From contig CAYSAG010000205.1 of NCBI GenBank assembly GCA_964428935.1, positions 1 through 9,457 on the forward strand: DNA of 9,457 nt, read 5' to 3'. Origin of the DNA: JAADHY01 sp964428935. GTDB taxonomy: Bacteria; Planctomycetota; Planctomycetia; Planctomycetales; Planctomycetaceae. The notes beneath the pieces are model-generated. The model ran no database searches and was not told the DNA's origin. It saw only the letters and a list, made by a program, of their open reading frames with translations. This document shows, one piece after another, positions 7,051 to 9,457 of the stretch. The translations under genes and the position numbers were made by a program. The stretch's first letter is position 1; each line of letters begins with the position of its first letter.

Positions 7051-7275
7051 ATGCAACCGAAGCGAAAGCCAAAGCTGTTAGACATGGTCGCCGTGCTACG
7101 CAGTCCGGAGCAGTCGGAGATCCAGGTGGGAGATGTAGGGACGGTCGTCGAGCTGCTTGAACCAGACGCGATTGAGGTCGAGTTTCTGGATCGTCACGGC
7201 CGCACGCGCCGCCTTGCCACGCTCAAGGTGGACGATGTCCTGGTCCTCAATCGCGAGCGCACGGTCATTACGTAG
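7051..7275 (+). CDS. DUF4926-type small protein, possible antitoxin-like partner
   Basis: The protein has 74 residues and the pattern of the DUF4926 family: LLDMVAVLRSPEQSEIQVGD (9-28), then GTVVELLEPDAIEVEFLDRH (30-49), G-RTRRLATLKVDDVLVL. Alternating hydrophobic strands with conserved glycines suggest a small SH3-like beta barrel; that fold is inferred, not read directly. It follows the DUF6883-type gene by 18 nt and has a strong Shine-Dalgarno, so the pair is probably one operon with the second gene translated more efficiently, as is common for antitoxins and immunity proteins. The function is unknown. An alternative is a structural or regulatory partner with no toxin involved. The stop TAG is followed by a 190-nt stretch with a REP-like folded repeat. 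Confidence 0.78.
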   Translation: MQPKRKPKLLDMVAVLRSPEQSEIQVGDVGTVVELLEPDAIEVEFLDRHGRTRRLATLKVDDVLVLNRERTVIT

Positions 7276-7296
7276 CCAAGTAGAACCGCACGAGGA

Positions 7297-7343
7297 CCGA
7301 AGCGCCTCGGGTGGCGAAACGAGGCCTCTCGCTGACGCTTCGG
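7297..7343. repeat. REP-like nested inverted repeat
   Basis: Outer arms CCGAAGCG (7297-7304) and CGCTTCGG (7336-7343) are exact complements. They enclose an inner pair CCTCG (7305-7309) and CGAGG (7320-7324). The 3' part (CTCGCTGACGCTTCGGGTTA, 7328-7347) resembles a short sequence that I recall as dispersed in many copies in genomes of the Pirellula/Rhodopirellula group; this is memory, not a search. A second inverted repeat GGCGCT / AGCGCC (7352-7357, 7370-7375) lies next to it. It probably is an intergenic repetitive extragenic palindrome or a MITE remnant. Confidence 0.5.
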
Positions 7344-7456
7344 GTTAGTGTGGCGCTACGCTTGGAGCCAGCGCCCCATTTGGCCCTTTCGGAGCTGCCC
7401 AGCTGGAGCTGCAAATTCGCCGCTTGATGTCGAATGGGCCGCCTTAGTGGACTTGG

Positions 7457-7463
7457 AAGGAGG
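7457..7463 (+). promoter_or_regulatory. Shine-Dalgarno deciding the start of the HhH/nuclease-like gene
   Basis: AAGGAGG ends 5 nt before the ATG at 7469 but only 2 nt before the in-frame GTG at 7466. The spacing favours the ATG, giving a 353-residue product. Confidence 0.75.
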
Positions 7464-7468
7464 CCGTG

Positions 7469-8530
7469 ATGAACCTGACGCCCGAAGAGAAACAGGCCAT
7501 CCGAAGCAACGTGCAGTCCTTTCTTCAGGAGCTCGACAGCGAACGGGGGCGAGCCTTTCAGGCGGAGCGCAAGTCGCGAGTGCAGTTCTTTCAAGAGGAG
7601 ATCAAACGGCGGCTTCCCGAGTTTTCCGTCGCTGACTTCGAGACGGTGGTCTCCATGCTCTGGGCGTCTGAGATGTGGGGCAACAAAGCGTACCTTGCTC
7701 AGAAACTCATCAACGACAACGGTCTCGAAACGCTTCGACGGCAAATCGAAATGCTCGCCACAACGCCCGATCCGGAGGAAGCCTACGCAAGGTGCCTCGC
7801 CGAGGTGAAAGGAATGGGACCGGCATCGGTGACAGAAATCCTCACCTACATGCACCCAAATCGGTGCGGCATTTGGAACCGCCAGGCGCGCGACGCACTG
7901 CGCTTACTCGGCATCACAGACAAGCTGAATCTGAACAAGTACGCCTTGTCGGCCGACGAGTACAGGACTTTCAATCGACTGTTGAAAGCGATCACCCGTG
8001 AATTGCAGGCGTCCGGCGTGCCGGACGCTGATCTGCTGATGGTTGACTATTTCCTCTATTTCCTGGCACAAAGCGGCGACAAGCGGCCGGCGAATGGTGA
8101 CGACGATGAGCGGGACTTTGACCACAATGAAATCCGTGATGTGGTCGCCGAAATCGGCAACATCATGGGCTTCGACACGAGCACGGAGGAAAGGATCGCC
8201 TACGGCGCGGTCGTAGACGTCGTCTGGCGGACCAAGATTGCGAATCTTGGCTTGGTGAGCTACGTCTTCGAAGTGCATCGGTCGGGTTCCATTGACAGTC
8301 TGATTTTGAACCTGCAGAAGGCCTTGCGCGGCCCGTCGGTGCAGAAGGTGATCGCTGTCTCCGACACGAAGCAGCTCGAGAAAATCAAGCAAGAGTGCGA
8401 GGGCCTTCAAGAGGAGTTTCGCCGTCGCTTGCGGTACTGGCCCGTGCGAGAAGTGCTCGCTACGGTGCAGCACCTGCGAAGCGCCATGGAATCGATCAAT
8501 GAGCTGGGGCTGATCGAAGACGAGGGGTGA
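7469..8530 (+). CDS. Unknown protein: helix-hairpin-helix-like segment plus PD-(D/E)XK-like C-terminal part
   Basis: I do not recognise a named family. The first 200 residues are mostly helical. Within them KGMGPASVTEILTYMHPNRC (114-133) followed by GIWNRQARDAL looks like a helix-hairpin-helix as found in DNA-repair and DNA-binding proteins. A polar linker (about 202-220) leads to a C-terminal part with the order expected of a PD-(D/E)XK nuclease core: a helix with E228, GAVVDVVW with D250, and YVFEVH with E268 and H270, followed by a helix (SLILNLQKAL) and a strand (VQKVIAVSD). In the canonical motif position 270 would be lysine; here it is histidine, so activity is uncertain. There is no membrane segment or signal peptide. 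The gene lies 190 nt after the DUF4926-type gene with its own strong ribosome site. Fifteen of 19 isoleucines use ATC, like the two genes before it and unlike the backbone. A DNA-targeting defence or repair role is inference only. Confidence 0.7.
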   Translation: MNLTPEEKQAIRSNVQSFLQELDSERGRAFQAERKSRVQFFQEEIKRRLPEFSVADFETVVSMLWASEMWGNKAYLAQKLINDNGLETLRRQIEMLATTPDPEEAYARCLAEVKGMGPASVTEILTYMHPNRCGIWNRQARDALRLLGITDKLNLNKYALSADEYRTFNRLLKAITRELQASGVPDADLLMVDYFLYFLAQSGDKRPANGDDDERDFDHNEIRDVVAEIGNIMGFDTSTEERIAYGAVVDVVWRTKIANLGLVSYVFEVHRSGSIDSLILNLQKALRGPSVQKVIAVSDTKQLEKIKQECEGLQEEFRRRLRYWPVREVLATVQHLRSAMESINELGLIEDEG

Positions 8531-8550
8531 AACCTGTTTGCTCCGAGGGA

Positions 8551-8565
8551 TCGAGCGCGGCTCGA
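8551..8565. terminator. Hairpin 20 nt after the HhH/nuclease-like gene
   Basis: TCGAGC-GCG-GCTCGA forms a perfect 6-bp stem with a 3-nt loop shortly after the stop at 8530. No T run follows, so it is only a possible terminator or 3'-end stabiliser. Confidence 0.3.
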
Positions 8566-8619
8566 ACCGATGTGTTCGCCGCTGCCCCGGTTCATGCCCA
8601 TTCCCTTCCCAGCAGGCTC

Positions 8620-8639
8620 CGACCTTTTGCCGAAGGTCG
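8620..8639. terminator. Second hairpin downstream of the HhH/nuclease-like gene
   Basis: CGACCTT-TTGCCG-AAGGTCG is a perfect 7-bp stem with a 6-nt loop. It lies about 90 nt after the stop codon and has no T run. It may be a terminator of unusual type or an RNA-stability element. Confidence 0.3.
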
Positions 8640-8733
8640 ACCGACGTCCTGCGTGCTCGATTTCTTGCGGCCGTCTCCCCGCTGCACGCCTGAGCGTGAC
8701 CGCGTCTGGTGTGGGTCCCATCGAATCTTCGGG

Positions 8734-8769
8734 TTGTGCCGCTTGTGCCGACTGTGCCCCTCGTGCCGT
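8734..8769. repeat. Imperfect 9-nt tandem repeat, four units
   Basis: The units TTGTGCCGC, TTGTGCCGA, CTGTGCCCC and TCGTGCCGT follow each other without gaps. They share the core TGTGCC or CGTGCC. This is noncoding on present evidence. Confidence 0.6.
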
Positions 8770-8840
8770 CCGTTTCGGTTCGCTCGCGACGCGACCGGCT
8801 TCCCCTTCCGTCCCGTCCGCCTTGCTCGTCGTTCCAGACC

Positions 8841-8846
8841 TATAGT
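8841..8846 (+). promoter_or_regulatory. Candidate -10 box of the membrane-protein gene
   Basis: TATAGT matches the -10 consensus at 5 of 6 positions and stands out in a GC-rich region. No good -35 lies at 16-18 nt; a TTGCTC at 8822-8827 would leave only 13 nt. If used, the transcript would start near 8853 with a leader of about 120 nt, similar to the other backbone genes. Confidence 0.35.
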
Positions 8847-8912
8847 TGCTCAGCAGGATTGTGGCATGCCGCCGCAAGCGGTCTGCGCGGGCTGCGGCGT
8901 TGTCCGAGCAAC

Positions 8913-8931
8913 CGACGGCAGGAAGCCGTCG
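8913..8931 (+). promoter_or_regulatory. Leader hairpin with an alternative partner
   Basis: CGACGGC (8913-8919) and GCCGTCG (8925-8931) form a perfect 7-bp stem with the loop AGGAA. The same left arm (CCGACG, 8912-8917) could instead pair with CGTCGG at 8949-8954, giving a mutually exclusive fold nearer the start codon. No known riboswitch class was recognised. Confidence 0.35.
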
Positions 8932-8956
8932 CGCTGGGGGACTCAAAGCGTCGGTC

Positions 8957-8971
8957 GACAAGTGCCTTGTC
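8957..8971 (+). promoter_or_regulatory. Hairpin abutting the start codon of the membrane gene
   Basis: GACAAG-TGC-CTTGTC is a perfect 6-bp stem that ends one base before the ATG at 8973. It occupies the place where a Shine-Dalgarno would be. It could hinder ribosome access, or simply mark initiation that does not depend on a Shine-Dalgarno. Confidence 0.35.
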
Positions 8972-8972
8972 C

Positions 8973-9457
8973 ATGGAGAAACCGGCCAGCCGACAACCTC
9001 GTTCGCTTTTCGACGCGGCGTTCGTTCTGTTCTTGCTGCTGAACGCCACGCTCATTCTGCGCCCCGGCGACCTTTGGCCTTCGCTGGTCGGTTTGCCGAT
9101 TTACGAACTGCTCCTCTTGGCGGCGTTGGCCGCAGCTCACCGTCGTGTTTTCGAAAGTCTGACCTGGTCGGCTTTGTCCAAGCAGCCGGTCAGCGTCTGT
9201 GTGTTGGGGCTACTGCCTGCGGCGGTGCTGTCTCACTTGTCGCACGGGTACTTCGGCGGGGCAGTCGAAGCGGCGAAGGTCTTTGTGCGGATTTTGCTCT
9301 ACTACGCGCTGTTTGTTTCTGTGGTCGATTCCAGCCGGCGACTGCGAGTCTTCCTGTTTGCCTTGGCCGTGTTTTCGTCGTGCGCGGTGGCGCTGTGCGT
9401 GGCAGAAACGCATAAATTAAAACAACTATCTCAACATTTATTTGAGGCTGACGCGTT
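8973..9457 (+). CDS. Multi-pass membrane protein, probable O-antigen ligase/polymerase family (3' end outside window)
   Basis: Only the first 161 codons are present; the frame stays open to the window edge. After a short basic N-terminus there are about five hydrophobic segments: residues 14-30, 36-56, 72-90, 103-120 and 126-143. Short loops such as RRVFES and SSRRLR separate them. This layout, with a charged EAAKVFVRILLYYALF segment, resembles the N-terminal half of Wzy/WaaL-type O-antigen ligases and polymerases of planctomycetes. The catalytic periplasmic loop would lie outside the window, so the family call is moderate; another polytopic protein is possible. The ATG at 8973 has the CC-ATG context shared by scpA, uvrB and mazG and no Shine-Dalgarno. 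The last 16 or so codons are strikingly AT-rich (from 9411) and use TTA, CTA and CAT codons unlike the rest, which may point to an assembly join at the contig end. Confidence 0.55.
   Translation, partial: MEKPASRQPRSLFDAAFVLFLLLNATLILRPGDLWPSLVGLPIYELLLLAALAAAHRRVFESLTWSALSKQPVSVCVLGLLPAAVLSHLSHGYFGGAVEAAKVFVRILLYYALFVSVVDSSRRLRVFLFALAVFSSCAVALCVAETHKLKQLSQHLFEADA

Larger units (their letters stand above)
8531..8972. other. Intergenic region and leader of the membrane gene
   Basis: This 442-nt region contains no convincing gene. From left to right it holds two perfect hairpins after the upstream stop (8551-8565 and 8620-8639) and an imperfect four-copy 9-nt tandem repeat (8734-8769). A pyrimidine-rich stretch (about 8799-8836) follows, then a TATAGT box (8841-8846) and two hairpins in the probable leader of the downstream gene (8913-8931, 8957-8971). 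Minus-strand and alternate-frame open frames here look like by-products of GC-rich composition. Confidence 0.55.

Noticed and set aside
6025..7056. Minus-strand open frame of 343 codons across mazG and the DUF6883-type gene
   Set aside because: It is antisense to two better-supported genes and crosses their intergenic gap, with no domain visible.
8407..8961. Minus-strand open frame of 184 codons after the nuclease-like gene
   Set aside because: It overlaps the real gene's 3' end. Its AQ-rich part is only the reading of the 9-nt tandem repeat.
8846..9415. Plus-strand open frame of 189 codons over the membrane gene
   Set aside because: It is out of frame with the hydrophobic membrane protein starting at 8973 and is Arg/Ala/Gly-rich without motifs.

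Overview
The window is GC-rich chromosomal DNA from a bacterium that looks most like a planctomycete. That call is inferred from protein style, long leaders without Shine-Dalgarno sites, and a repeat-like element; no taxonomic marker gene is present. A backbone of housekeeping genes runs on the + strand: the 3' part of rsgA (1-837), scpA (1272-2198), uvrB (2369-4441) and mazG (5590-6510). One minus-strand gene for a membrane-anchored ComEA-like helix-hairpin-helix protein (4467-5207) lies tail-to-tail with uvrB. The right edge holds the first 161 codons of a multi-pass membrane protein of probable O-antigen ligase/polymerase type (8973-9457).

The backbone genes look like independent transcription units. 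Good sigma70-like promoters can be read upstream of scpA, uvrB and mazG, and a -10-like box upstream of the membrane gene. Predicted transcripts begin roughly 90-170 nt before the start codon. All four of these start codons sit in the context CC-ATG, without a well-placed Shine-Dalgarno. The promoters fix the uvrB start at 2369 and the mazG start at 5590, not the longer open frames.

Between mazG and the membrane gene (about 6511-8530) lies a small accessory cassette: a DUF6883-type protein, a DUF4926-type protein, and a 353-residue protein. The last combines a helix-hairpin-helix-like segment with a C-terminal region resembling a PD-(D/E)XK nuclease core. The cassette differs from its flanks: isoleucine is mostly ATC instead of ATT, GATC is far more frequent, and two of the three genes have strong AAGGAGG sites. 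A REP-like folded repeat (7297-7343) sits inside it. I read it as horizontally acquired, possibly a toxin-antitoxin or defence module. This is the part most likely to hold something undescribed.

The backbone functions are ribosome maturation (RsgA), chromosome condensation (ScpA), nucleotide excision repair (UvrB), nucleotide-pool sanitation (MazG) and probable DNA binding at the membrane (ComEA-like). No tRNA, rRNA, transposase or CRISPR array was recognised.
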